From contig JADLSH010000088.1 of assembly GCA_016169945.1 (NCBI GenBank), forward strand, positions 372,001-436,000: 64,000 nt of DNA, written 5' to 3'. Made by a program: the position numbers and the translations under genes. Origin of the DNA: Trachythela sp. YZ-2020 (lineage: Eukaryota; Cnidaria; Anthozoa; Malacalcyonacea; Clavulariidae). The notes beneath the pieces are model-generated. The model saw nothing but the letters and a program-made list of their open reading frames with translations, had not been told where the DNA came from and made no database searches. Shown in pieces: positions 44,568-55,682 of the stretch (within the stretch, counting starts at the first letter, position 1; each line of letters opens with the position of its first letter).

Positions 44568-47429
44568 TTGAAATGGGACTATTACAAGGAGAAATTTTTC
44601 GAGCAAGAACATACAATATCGAGCCCTATCCTATTGACCGTGACGTCGCAATCTGCAACGAACCCGTCACGTGATAACTACGAGAAGGCCGACAAAAGCA
44701 AAGATTCTCCAGCTTGTCCCCAGTCTGTCGACTCGGTTGACAGCAATATAGCTAGTGCAGAAGTGGAATTGTATTCCGTCGATGTAGAAGAAACGGTAAA
44801 CGAATTCGCCAAAGAAGCAAGTTGCGAAATTAACAGAGAAGAATTGAATTCTGTCGAAGCAGAGGAAACTATAGACCAATTGGCTAATCAAGCAAGTCGC
44901 GAAATTAACAGAGAAGAATTGAGTTCCGTCGAACAAGGGGAAATGGCTGTCATATTCACCAAAAGAAGATGCAGTTTTTTGTCACTGCTGCATTTTTTTG
45001 TCGCAATAATAAGGAACAAACGTTCACGAAGATTGGTTATCGTGATTGGAAAAAGGCCAATGAGAAGTTTGTAAAGCACGAAAAATCTCAATGTCATATT
45101 GACGCAACAGTTGATTTTACTCATTTTTGTTCCCACATTCCCGTCAATGAACACCTTTCTAACTTGGCCTCAAAGGTGGAGACGGCAAGGCAAGAGAAGG
45201 TTAGGAACCGGAGGTGATGAAAAGACTGATCGACGTAACATTATGTTTAGCTCAGCAAGGTATGGCATTCAGAGGGCATCGCGAAGTGGACGAGCAACCT
45301 TTACTCGCAGAGGAGGAAGTGTTGGATGAAACATACACGGGAAACTTTCGTAGCGTGGTGAATCTTCTTGCAAAATACGACGCACCACTAACCAATCATT
45401 TACGAGCAGTGAGAAATTCAAAATTGAAGAGAAAAAGAAAACCAATTGGAAAAACGAAAGGCAAAAAGTCAAGAAGTGGCAGGGGAAATCTTGTCTCATT
45501 TATGAGTGCAGACTCGCAAAACAAGACAATAAACAGCATGGGAAACCAACTCCAGAAAGTCATTGCCGGTGAAATAAACGCTACGGGAATGAACAGTATT
45601 GCACTACCGACAGTTCCCATGCAGATCAACTGTCGATTATTATCCGTTACTTAAATAAGTCTTTGGACATTGTTGAGCGATTAGTGAGTAATCAGCGAGT
45701 GAAAGACTCGTCTGCCAAGGATTATCTAACACTCTTCAAGAAATGTTAAAAGAGAGTAGTCCGCCGTCGGACAGTCCTATGATGGGGCATCTGTGATGAT
45801 AGGAAGTACAAAGGAGTGAAAACTCTCGTTCAACAGGGTCAATCCACAATGTTTATTCATTTGCACATTTGATCATGTGATCCCCTTTGGCGTCAAAATC
45901 TTTGTTTGGTGCGTTGGAGAAATTGTATGCCTTCTTCTCGCAATCCAGGAAGCGTAGCGACATCCTTGAGGAGAAGCAAAAATAATCCAATATTCAACAA
46001 ATTCACCGACCACAAAGAGTATCGACGACAAGGTGGTGGTCCCACCAGAAAGCTTTAGAAAATGTTTTCTTTGCACATAAAGGGGAATTGTTCGAATGTT
46101 TCATCGACACTCTCGAAGATTGCCAAACAACAGATCAGAGCAGGGAGACCATCACCGACGCTGAAGCCCTGGAGCTAAAGTTGACCTCATTCGAGACGGT
46201 TCTAACTGCACATGTTTTCAACAAGATATTTTCCATAACTGATCCTGCATCTCTCTATCTACAATCAGAAAATATTTATTTACTTACTGCTATTCGATTG
46301 ATTGAAACTGCTGGATCACAGCTCGAGCAGCTTCGTGGGGAATTCAGCAAAGTTAATGCCCTCGCCAAAACGTTTTGTGTGGACCATGAACAGGAGCAAG
46401 ATTTTGCTTCGAATCGCACAAAAAAGAAGAAACGACTTCCTGGCGAGTTATCTAACGACGAAATCGAGGAAGATCCAGTCAGTAGATGTCGGCGGGAAAC
46501 GTTCGTTTATGTCATTGACACAGCCATCGTGTCAATTAGAGATCGCTTCTCGTTGCACAAAGCTATCCTCGCCGACTTTTCCCTACTTGATCCTGATAGG
46601 TTTCAAGATATCAACTCCAGCAAGAGTTTACCACCAGAAGCTTTTCAAAATGTTGCACGTAATTACGGCTTTGATGATTGAAAACTGAAGGAAGAGTATA
46701 TCTCGTTCTTAGAGTCGTACCCAAAGCTCAGGAAACTGGAAAACGATCGTCGTCGCAATGAAACACCGCCAAGCACGGCAAGCCGTAATGATGATATCAA
46801 TCGAGAAAATTTATTACAGTGTTGAAAGTTCTGTCGAAGTTTAACCTACAAAGTGCATTTCCAGAACTGTACACCGTGTACAAGACACTCGTAACACTTC
46901 CCATTGGTTCCACCAAGTGTGAACGTACATTTTCTAAACTTAAGTTTGTTAAGAACAACCTCAGGTCAACGATGGGACAGAGGCGTTTGAATTCATTAAT
47001 GCTTATTAATGTTGAACGAGACTTGAGAAAGTTATCAACTCATTTGCAGACACGCCGCTGTTGCAAAATATTTTCCGATATTAACTAAATAAGTTGAACA
47101 GACAGTGTCAGTGCCAAAATTTACATTAATTGGGTTGTTAAATTAAAAATATTATCGTAATGTATTTTTCGTAAATAAAGCTATATCTGCAGTCTAGACT
47201 AAAAACGCCCGTGCCATCTTTTAAATTTAAACGTAGTAATTTATTGATATCAGGCCGAACTACATAAGTTCATCGTTTTGCAAACCGAGTTATACGACAT
47301 CATTCTAACGAATATTGAGCATTATTCATCTTAAAGCAGGTTTTCCACTTCACCTTTTCGCACTTCACGATTTTTTCTAAGAATCAAACTAATGAACATT
47401 TTCGTATGACTTCATATATGATTTATGAC

Positions 47430-48373
47430 GGAAAAAATTGCGTTGTCGTCTTTCGCCATTTTGGAAAGGTATTCGTTGTCTTCAGAGACTAAAGTTCGCA
47501 ATCCCTCCTCTAACTCGTTCACGGATTTCACCATGGGAACATCGTTATACATACGCCTTCTTCAGGTGTCTTGATCCACAATCTGCGATGTTTTCAACTC
47601 CCTTTTGGTACTTGACCACATAATCTAGACCTTGAATGGAGAGAATCTGTCATTCGATAAGCAGTTGTGCTCTTGACGTTGGGTTATTGAATAGATGCAC
47701 AAGTGGTGTGCAATCCGTGATGATCTCAAACTTTGGCGCACCAACCAAGTACTTATAAAGGGCATCAGCACAGGCAAACGTGATTGCAGCAGCTTGTAAC
47801 CCAGTCTGTCCGTATCTTGTCTCAACATCAGTAAGGGGTCGGTTGGCTACGTAACACATTGTCCCATTGTCCCTCGTCGTCTTGCTGGCATAAAATGGCG
47901 CACAGGCCCCCAGGAACGTTGCTCGATTTTTCTGTCTTTTTCCAAGCGTCCACGTAGATCCTTATCGGTCTTTCGGGAACAAAATAGGCAAGGGTTGTTT
48001 GCTCCGTCCAACTGCTCTTTAGGCTGTCGAAAGCTTCCTGTTCTCGAGGTTCCCAGTGGAAGATTGATGTTGACTTCGTTAACTGTCGCAACGGTGCAGC
48101 AATCTGGGCAAAGTTGATTATGAAACGAGACATATATCCCACCTTTTGAAGAAAACTTCTTACTCCTTCTTTTGAGCTGGGCTCTCCACATTCTTGTAAC
48201 GCTTTCACTTTCTCCTTTGATGGTTTGATTCCTTCTTCCGTAAATCTGACACCATAGAACTCGATATTTTTCTCTCCAAATTCACACTTCTCCAATCTCA
48301 ATGCTAAGCCATGGTCTTGCAGACATGTTAGGACTAGGTCGAGTGTTCGGTTATGCTCGTTCCAGTCTTTCCC
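47430..48373 (-). pseudogene. Gypsy RT C-terminus and RNase H
   Basis: On the minus strand, directly continuing the RT that stops at 56587: KDWNEHNRTLDLVL, LEKCEFGEKNIEFYGVRFTEEG, KVGYMSRFI, ending the RT connection domain. RNase H then starts with IYVDAW and continues RYGQTGLQAAAITFACADALYKYLVG, FEIITDCTPLVHLFNNP and LSIQGLDYVVKYQKGVENIADCGSRH. Frame changes occur near 47860 and 47640. The last gypsy-like residues are near 47430, after which the hAT block begins. Confidence 0.85.
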
Positions 48374-48377
48374 ACCA
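48374..48377 (+). repeat. Target duplication ACCA of the 8.2-kb element, left
   Basis: ACCA lies immediately outside the left TIR and recurs at 56583-56586. Removing one copy plus the element joins the gypsy RT codons on either side in frame (DDCLIG followed by GKDWNEH). Confidence 0.8.
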
Positions 48378-48482
48378 CACGGTGGTCAGTTACTAAGCTT
48401 TTTTCCTACGGAAGCGCAGGCTCGCGCGCAGCTAGCGGTATTCCCTATGAGACCACATTTTTGCCTCGCGAAATATTCAAAT

Positions 48483-49187
48483 ATGGCTGCCTGTCCTGAC
48501 AAAGTTTTAGCAGCACTTTCGGCCCTTAAACTTGGTTCTTCTGGTGATGATACCGAGAGATCGGAGAAATTTTGGAACCCTGCCACAGTGGCTATGAAAT
48601 TTTCTGTGGAAACGCTGTGGTTAGACGCGGTTTGGAAGTGTGAGGAGAAGCCAAATTATGGCATGCGAAGTCTAGATCCAATATTCGAAGAGAGATCTGC
48701 GAATAAGTTTGAGCTTACGGGCCCCCTCATTGATGGCTATCTTCGTGAGCTAGGGAAGGCTATATTTGCGAAGCTTGGGAGATCAAGAAACACTGGCCTT
48801 ATGCCACCAGTGAAGTTGTTTGTGCCATACACAATATTTCGGCATATTTGTAATGACATTCTCGGCTATGGTGGCTCTATGAAAACCAGCAAGTCGAGCC
48901 TGACTGTGCATAATGAGTCGTTCGAGACCGCCTCGAAAGTGTTTTCGCCTGTGAGATTTGGTGGCCTTAATTTTCTCAAGAAGAGATATTTTAATAAAGT
49001 GAGGGAGAACATCCGTCCGATGCTGATATATTCAGGAAGAGCTGCTGTTGTTGTGGGGAAGTCAACGCCAATATTGTTCGACTACAACATGAAGCAAGAT
49101 AAACTGACTTTAACATTTTACATTCAGCGCTACAACAAGGAGGACTTTTGCCTGGACTTGAAACTGCAAGCATTGATGAACAAGTAA
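48483..49187 (+). CDS. Uncharacterised protein of the 8.2-kb element (ORF A)
   Basis: Open from 48447; the ATG at 48483 (caaatATGGCTGCC, better context) gives 234 residues, against 246 from the upstream ATG. It begins MAACPDKVLAALSALKLGS. Recognisable landmarks are KFWNPATVAMKFSVETLWLDAVW, GPLIDGYLRELG, LFVPYTIFRHICNDILGYGG, RFGGLNFLKKRYFNKVREN and LIYSGRAAVVVGKSTPILFDYN. No signal peptide, membrane segment or known domain. It begins 105 bp inside the left TIR, so its promoter would lie at the element end. The frame is intact, unlike most genes in this window, which hints at a recent arrival. Function unknown; a partner of the minus-strand protein is the natural guess. Confidence 0.65.
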   Translation: MAACPDKVLAALSALKLGSSGDDTERSEKFWNPATVAMKFSVETLWLDAVWKCEEKPNYGMRSLDPIFEERSANKFELTGPLIDGYLRELGKAIFAKLGRSRNTGLMPPVKLFVPYTIFRHICNDILGYGGSMKTSKSSLTVHNESFETASKVFSPVRFGGLNFLKKRYFNKVRENIRPMLIYSGRAAVVVGKSTPILFDYNMKQDKLTLTFYIQRYNKEDFCLDLKLQALMNK

Positions 49188-49836
49188 CTATGACTAAGTA
49201 TATATTATACAATAATAACAATATAGTCGATAAATAACACTATAAATAGCGACCTATATTTGCAGTTTATATCATAATCAACACAAAAGTTAATGCACTG
49301 TTACATTATATACACTATAAATTTGTTTTTCTATCTTTCTGAGATGCAAACTATGAATTAGATTTCTTAAAATATTTGTCGAAAGAAGTGGCACTTCATG
49401 GAATGATTCTTGCATTTTGTGTTGAAAAAAATTGCTAACCAAATAATAAACCAGGTTCTTGTATTTTGTAACAGTGCTGTAATAAACTCAGCAAATTCTT
49501 TTGTAAAGGGTTCATCATGTGTCATGCCACTGCCATGGGGCTGAAATTTCTTGGCTGTCACAATATTAGTTAATTTTATAACTATGTCAGTTCCCTAACA
49601 GCTAACTTCATACCAGGTGGATCATTCCATGCTCAGGTTTTGACATAATTTCAGCAATATTTTATGCAATGCAAACTTTGTTGCAATGCATGCGAGAAAA
49701 ACCAAATTATTGAAAATCATCCTGATACTTTCCCATTTGTGTAAATCACTAATTGTGGAGCTGAGATGCATTTAACACTCTTGAATATGTATCATTGAAT
49801 TGAAATATTGCAACATGTGATATAAAAGTTGCATTT

Positions 49837-49993
49837 CAATAGACCATTCCGGCAATTATGTCACAACTACATGGAAGCGAGGCTGCGGCGGCCAGGAATA
49901 ACACACACCTAGGCGTCTACTCACAGCATATATTGCTGGGCCCCCTTAGCCTCGCTTCCATGTAGTTGTGACTTAATTACCAAAAAGGTCTAT
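49837..49993. mobile_element. Hairpin MITE, ~157 bp
   Basis: Arms aatagacc...ttatgtcacaactacatggaagcgaggct and agcctcgcttccatgtagttgtgacttaatt...ggtctatt pair over more than 35 bp around a ~50-bp loop. Ends AATAGACC / GGTCTATT. Confidence 0.8.
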
Positions 49994-50001
49994 TAGTTTC
50001 A

Positions 50002-50251
50002 ATAGACCTTTAATACTGTTTATTCGATTTTACCCAATGGCCTTGTTTCCATGTTTTCCTGATTTAGTGTGGCAGGTGCACATATAACAGCTAATTTCAC
50101 ATTCTGATTGCACAAATTTGTTTCTTGTTGATCCTAAGCCCAATTACATGCATATTCAGGTATTCTTGATTCTTTGCGTATGAAACATGAGTGTGTATAG
50201 CACATGGAAACAAGGCCATTGGGTAAAATTGAATAAACAGTAAGGTCTATT
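50002..50251. mobile_element. Hairpin MITE, ~250 bp, same termini as its neighbour
   Basis: Begins aatagaccttt...tgtttattcgattttacccaatggccttgtttccatg and ends catggaaacaaggccattgggtaaaattgaataaacagtaaggtctatt. Its terminal AATAGACC/GGTCTATT matches the MITE 8 bp upstream, though the arms differ. Confidence 0.8.
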
Positions 50252-53200
50252 TGGTGAAAAATACCATATAAATAAAATTAAACTGCAATTTGCCAATTTA
50301 TCTCTTTATTTCATATTGTGTACAAATCTTGAAAGTTGTTAAAGTTGTTATAATAATTTAAATATTAGTCGGTATATCATTGTTAATGTTCAAATGCAAA
50401 CTAAAAAGGTTCTTTATGATATTAAATATAATTGAAGTATGTTTGTTTCCTTGTATTGAAGATTTAAATTTACATAAATTGCCATTATGACTAAATTTCA
50501 ATACATGACTGTCAATACTGGCATTCAATTTGTCTTGGCTGAATATTATAACATTAAAGTATATATTAATAGCTTTGAAATATATAATAGCCCAATGAAA
50601 ATTGTCTGGCTGTGCACATTGTGGATATGATAGCATAATGCCAGTTAATTGTAAATATCAAAAACAAGAAAATGCTACTTTGTGTTTTATACAAAACAAA
50701 ACTATATGATATTTTAATAAACAAATCTGCAAAACTTTTGTTTTGGTCTCAATTAAGCATTTTCTTGTTTATGATCAATAGGTATGTAATACAAGCAAAT
50801 TGATGCAATAAAAAGCCTACTTCTATGTACAGTACATGATTTATCCTAATTATTTTCTTGCCCTAGGCTAGCTATTATATGATTTGCCTATGTAGTTTAA
50901 CTAATTATATGACATATGTACAGCACTGTATGAGCTAGTAACATAACACTGGCCAAGAAAACGTCCAACCCAACACTGAGCCATGAAGTACATACCAATA
51001 TAAGTTTGCAGAAACCAAAAATAAGCCATACAAGCACACAGCCAAAGCAAGCCTCACAAAAGACAACACAATTAGAGAAACCTACAACATTACCGTACAA
51101 GGCATTATACTAAAACTCCCTACTACTAAAACTCCCCTGCGAGTTCGTTTTCTAGGCGTGTCAATAGAATACTTTTTTTGCCAGAAACAGAAAGGCCCTT
51201 TTCCCGCAAAAGGCACTTAAGTTGATCTACTGACAAAGACCGCAATGTTTCTGAGGATTTACCAAAGTGGAAGATCGCGAACCATTCATGGTGTCTTGGT
51301 GCACCTTCAACCCTGCTTTGTCAGCAAACCGCTTGTTGCACACAGTACACACACAAGGTTTGAGAACAGCAACAACATCAGCCAAAAGCATTTGCTCTTG
51401 TGCACAAGTAATAACAATGGCACACTCACAACAGAATTTGCATTGTGTGTGGTTTACATCATCTTTCTCTCTTCCACAATCACAGAACCTTGGTACGTCA
51501 CAATGAGGTGGTTTACGGGATTTAAAATGCGAAGTGTATGAGGGTGGAGAAGGATGGTGCTCAGGCAAATAGAAAGATCTGATGTAATTTGATCTCATTA
51601 ATTGCCACCACTTTCCATTCTTATCAGTGCTCCGAGACCGATTTGTCATGGAGAGTTCACTCTTAAGTCCAGCGTGTTTTGACTCTTTGGCCTGCAATGA
51701 GAGCATACCATACCCAACTCCATACTTTTCATACAACTGTCTTGCATGGTAAGGCAAAGCATAAGCAACAGTCCAAACAGTTTCATTCACACTGTCTGGA
51801 AAGAATAGCACCAACAAGTTGAAATAAAGTTGACAGAATTCATTTAATTGAGAAATCTCACCAGGAATGTTAACATAAACTTTATTAAATAATCCTCCAG
51901 CATTTCTCAAGTACTGCACTATCTTCCCAAGAGCCAGTCGTCGTAATTTTTCACCCTCAGTTTCATCTTCTGTTTGCAAGGAGTCAACAATTCGGTAAGA
52001 ATACCTTGACAGAGCAATAGCTTGTGCTCCGATAAGCCTAACACTTAGTTTATTCGACCGCTTAGCTTCATCTGCATAATGTTCTCTCACCCTGGTCGAT
52101 AGGTATGCCAGACCACATCCGTGCACAGCAGGAAGGGTATTAGAAGGAGAAAATGTTGAAGTCTCCAGCATTGCCGACATATTGTCGGAGGCAGCCACCT
52201 TGCTCAACTCCAAGACAGAAAAGTGTCTAAGCATATCTGGCGAGAGGCTTGAGTTTTGACAACTACCTGTATTTACTCCAACCTCATCTTCTACAAAACT
52301 TCCATCAATGACATTATTAGTGGATTCAGCAGCACTATCAACACCCTCCCCTGTGACGTCAGGAGATCTCTCAGAATTAGTGGCATGATTTTCAAAAGAT
52401 TCTTCATCGAGAGAATTTTGACCACTTGGTCCAATGGGGGCTGATAATGTCTCGATAAATTTTTCAAAGACACATCGTAGAAGTGATTCAGAATAGAGTA
52501 AATCAAGAATCTGCTGCCAGGCATTTATCTCACAGTGCAAGGGGTCAGGTTTCACTCGGTCAGCAAAAATGCCAATTCTGGGTTTACCTAACTGGCGTAT
52601 CTGTTTCTGTTGCCCTGGCATAGTATAAGGCTTCCACAAATCTACATCACTTTGCCCAATACTCCCACCCATTGAGCACATATTGCCCTTGTGAACATTG
52701 GCATATGGTGAAGGATATGTTGCTGCCTGGTTAACCTCGTTAAAGGCCCAACTCTGGCAACTCATATCAGCACTCGGCTGAAACTCAATAGTGCACTCTT
52801 TACCTAATACCGTGAAAACACTTGATTCTAACAACAGCATCTATTGGGTATGCTGCTACCAAAGATACTGAAGAGCCTCATGCTTCTCACCTAGACTCAC
52901 ACAATGCAAAAGATACTGATACTCCCTACTTCTCACTCTTTGGCCTAAGTTCCAAAAAGTTACAATGCCAATAGACATAGAAAGCTGAGAGGTTTCGGGA
53001 GCTCCGTCATCCGAGAACTGAAAAACAAAGTGGTTAGTATTACCATGAAACCAAACAAGCTGCCGGAAAAGGTGAGGAATTCTTAAATGAAGTTCCATTA
53101 CCATAAATACGAGACCTGTAATTGTCCTAGTGACACCTGGTACATCAGGAATTTGACAAACACAACCAATATTTAGGGTTTTGACAAATTTCTCAATACT

Positions 53201-53760
53201 TTCATTAGATATATGGGAAAGCGAGAGTTGAATATCAATACCCAAACAGTTAACATTCCTTGGCACCCACACATTCTTATTTGGATCAAAAACAGAAGAC
53301 TGCGTTTTACAAAGGACATTAAATTTTCTACGAGATAAAAAATTACTATATTTAAGATTTATAGCTTCTGACAATGTGTTTTTGGATTCTGTATAATCTT
53401 TCAGTGTTTTTCTAAGTATCCCTTCAACATATTTTCCTCTCCTATATTTACCAATAAGGTCTTCCATCACTGCCATCAGTCCCAAGCACCAAGCAATGCT
53501 CCATTTTCACCACCATGGATGAATTCCAGGACATTTTTGGTTTCTCGTCGTCTTCGGTAGCGGACTCCGGAATTAGGGTTGCGTATTGTATCCAAAGTAG
53601 TGCTGGTGTTTAGTCGACGTGTCCGAGATTGGGTTTTCTGATCAAGCAGAGCTTTAAGTTTCTCATACTGTTTAGAGAATTCCTTAAACTTTTGTTCTTC
53701 AACACTCAACTTTTGTGCTGTCTGCTCTTGTTCGTTGACCAACTTATCCAAATTAGATCC

Positions 53761-55682
53761 TGTAAAAGTAAATATTACATTTTATAATTGGGGTTTAAAT
53801 TAGATGCAAGATACTATAGATGTGCATATTTTTTTAAAAGGAGTATGAGAAGTATTGGCCAATGGCCATCAGGATGCTTGGATTGAAATAATATACAATT
53901 TTCTGTATCGCCAAGTTTTAGTATCATGGGATTACAGCAATTTCAATTAAGGTTGTCCCCGAGCAAAGCGGAAAAGTCGATTACGAGCGCGAAAGGCTTG
54001 CTGGGAATCGCCAAAAAATTAAAGAACCAAGAATTTGACAAACCTCAGTGGATTCCTAAGAAATTAACATATTGTTCTTAAGTACAAGACTTTATGCTAC
54101 TCATACGATTAGAAGGCATTTTAAATTCCCAAGGGTATAAAATCTTATAGTTAAGAAGAATATGTTAATTTCCAAAGGTTTGTTTTTTATACACCCTGTA
54201 TACCAATTTGCAATTAAACGTGCTGCAAATTCACAACTCTGAGCCACTGATGCATAAAAACGTCTCAAAGGAATTACCCACAAAGAACAGCCCACAAAAC
54301 ATTTAATACCGACGTTTCTACTTTGAAATTATTATTGCTAATTTCTTAGGAATCCACTGAGGTTTGTCAAATTCTTGGTCCATTAATATTTTAGCGATTC
54401 CCAGCAAGCCTTTCGCGCTCGTATTCGACTTTTCCGCTTTGCTCGGGGACAACCCTAATTGGAATAGCTGTATATTGCGTCTATTAATGGGCTAACAATT
54501 ATACAACATCTGCAGATTGTTTAGTTAAACAATTAAATATATGCAGGATTCCTGCATTTACGAGTAAAATATATGGCGTTAGACTCAAATGGTCAGGCAT
54601 TACGGCGTGTGAGAGTACATTGCATGCCAAAGGTTTAACCGGACCCATTGGCACAGGGCTGGAAAATGTCCGGCAGCCGACCGCTGCCAGGAAATTTTTC
54701 ACAAAAATTACTCGCAGGAAATTTATTTGTATCTCGCAGGAAATTTTTGTTGTAAGTACATAAATACGACAGTAAGTATAACAGTTGGATAAGTACATAA
54801 CACTGATGGCTGTAGGATGAGTTATAACTGTTTATTTTGACATTTAGAGTGGATAGCGTTTGTTCTCTAGCTAGCTTACAGTGTAGTTATTTATAAACTT
54901 ATAAATAAAAAATAGCTTGGCAGGAAATTTCTATTTTTGGATTTTGCTGCCAGGAAGAAAAATCCTTTATCCAAGCCTGCACTGGCAGATAGTTTGGTTA
55001 ACCTGTTAACAGGCAAGGCTTTACCCTTGGCAAATAAAATCATATGCCGTAAAGACAGGGCAAAAAAGCTATGTGCATCAAGGTCGGCGACCCAGGTTAA
55101 GACAAAGGTCTTTGCTCAAAACATAGAAGAAATTGTTTTATATTTTTTAGGTAGTTGGATAACCTACTCTACTCGACTACTTCTCACATTGCTACCTACA
55201 CTGGCCGCCCCCTCTCAGAAGATTGCATTACACAGGAGGGAATACGAATTTCTATAGCGCATGTGCATAGGGTGGAGGACCATGCTCATAAATCTGTACT
55301 GGAGCCCAGCGATGTGTCCTGCAAGCTTTGTTGTGCAATATGAAGGAAAGCATGCATTGTGAGGTTAGCTATTATCAAGCATTTCAAAAAGAAAATTCTT
55401 CAACATTACAGTGGAGAATAAAACAGTAAAATACTAAAAATGTAGGGTGAATCGAGGCGCAAGCTAAGGCGCTGGTATCTTATGTTGACAACAAAATGTA
55501 GTCTACCTTGCAATAAGAAAACCCCACACTGCAGCAAAATTTATAATGTATAGCTTAGCCATTACCATGGCCATGTGGCTTTTTGTATAGCCACACAAAT
55601 AAATATGATACCAAAAAGTGTTTTACCAAAAACTATTATTAACAGATAAATTTACATATTCACAAAACAAAGTGGTACTTAC
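53761..55682. other. Second intron of ORF B, with insertions
   Basis: 1.9 kb. Contains the MITE at 53951-54454 and a segment (54940-55350) with the dispersed 'gctacctacactgg' tail also seen near 23.2 and 25.3 kb. A plus-strand frame at 54937-55257 is part of that repeat (TKVFAQNIEEIVLYF) and is not called as a gene. Confidence 0.5.
53951..54454. mobile_element. MITE with ~110-bp inverted arms
   Basis: Left arm ggttgtccccgagcaaagcggaaaagtcg... and right arm ...cgacttttccgctttgctcggggacaacc are reverse complements, continuing through gcttgctgggaatcgc and gaatttgacaaacctcagtggattcctaagaaatta. Flanks read taa / ctaa, compatible with a TWA target. Non-coding, inside an intron. Confidence 0.8.

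Larger units (their letters stand above)
42684..47088 (+). pseudogene. hAT transposase (TTF-zinc finger / ZMYM1-like), broken
   Basis: Exon 1 (MPNHPKRRKVECLLCKTTFD...NPFQ) has a CxxC...H..H finger typical of the first exon of these transposases and ends at a donor (CAG|GTCAGT, 42848). After the intron come an acidic region with two 26-residue repeats (EETvneFAKEAScEINREEL, 44787-44935), the TTF-like block (GYRDWKKANEKFVKHEKSQCH), the central domain (LAQQGMAFRGHRE, LLAKYDAPLTNHL), YDGASVM, RWWSHQKALENVF, and the C-terminal hAT dimerisation domain (LVTLPIGSTKCERTFSKLK...LNSLMLI). Frameshifts or stops fall near 44960, 45200, 45655, 46080, 46680 and 46820. Function: cut-and-paste transposition; inactive here. 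Confidence 0.82.
42300..47400 (+). mobile_element. ZMYM1-type hAT transposon nested in gypsy
   Basis: A hAT transposase gene in several pieces lies between the gypsy RNase H and integrase: first exon 42684-42847, then coding parts 44568-47088. The exact ends are unresolved. The left side has a cagggggggcc motif at about 42309 that could be an hAT terminus, but no mirror was found on the right. The large first intron was hit by a SINE (43969-44076) and contains a piece of the 'ccccgagccgg' repeat (43549-43613). Gypsy sequence resumes on both sides, which shows the hAT came later. Confidence 0.7.
49188..51226. other. Intergenic part of the 8.2-kb element, with two MITEs
   Basis: Separates the two convergent genes. 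Holds two adjacent hairpin elements (49837-49993, 50002-50251) and AT-rich sequence; minus-strand frames of 64-92 codons are not supported. Confidence 0.5.

Noticed and set aside
51245..51541. 98-codon plus-strand frame
   Set aside because: Antisense shadow of the Cys/His-rich tail of ORF B.
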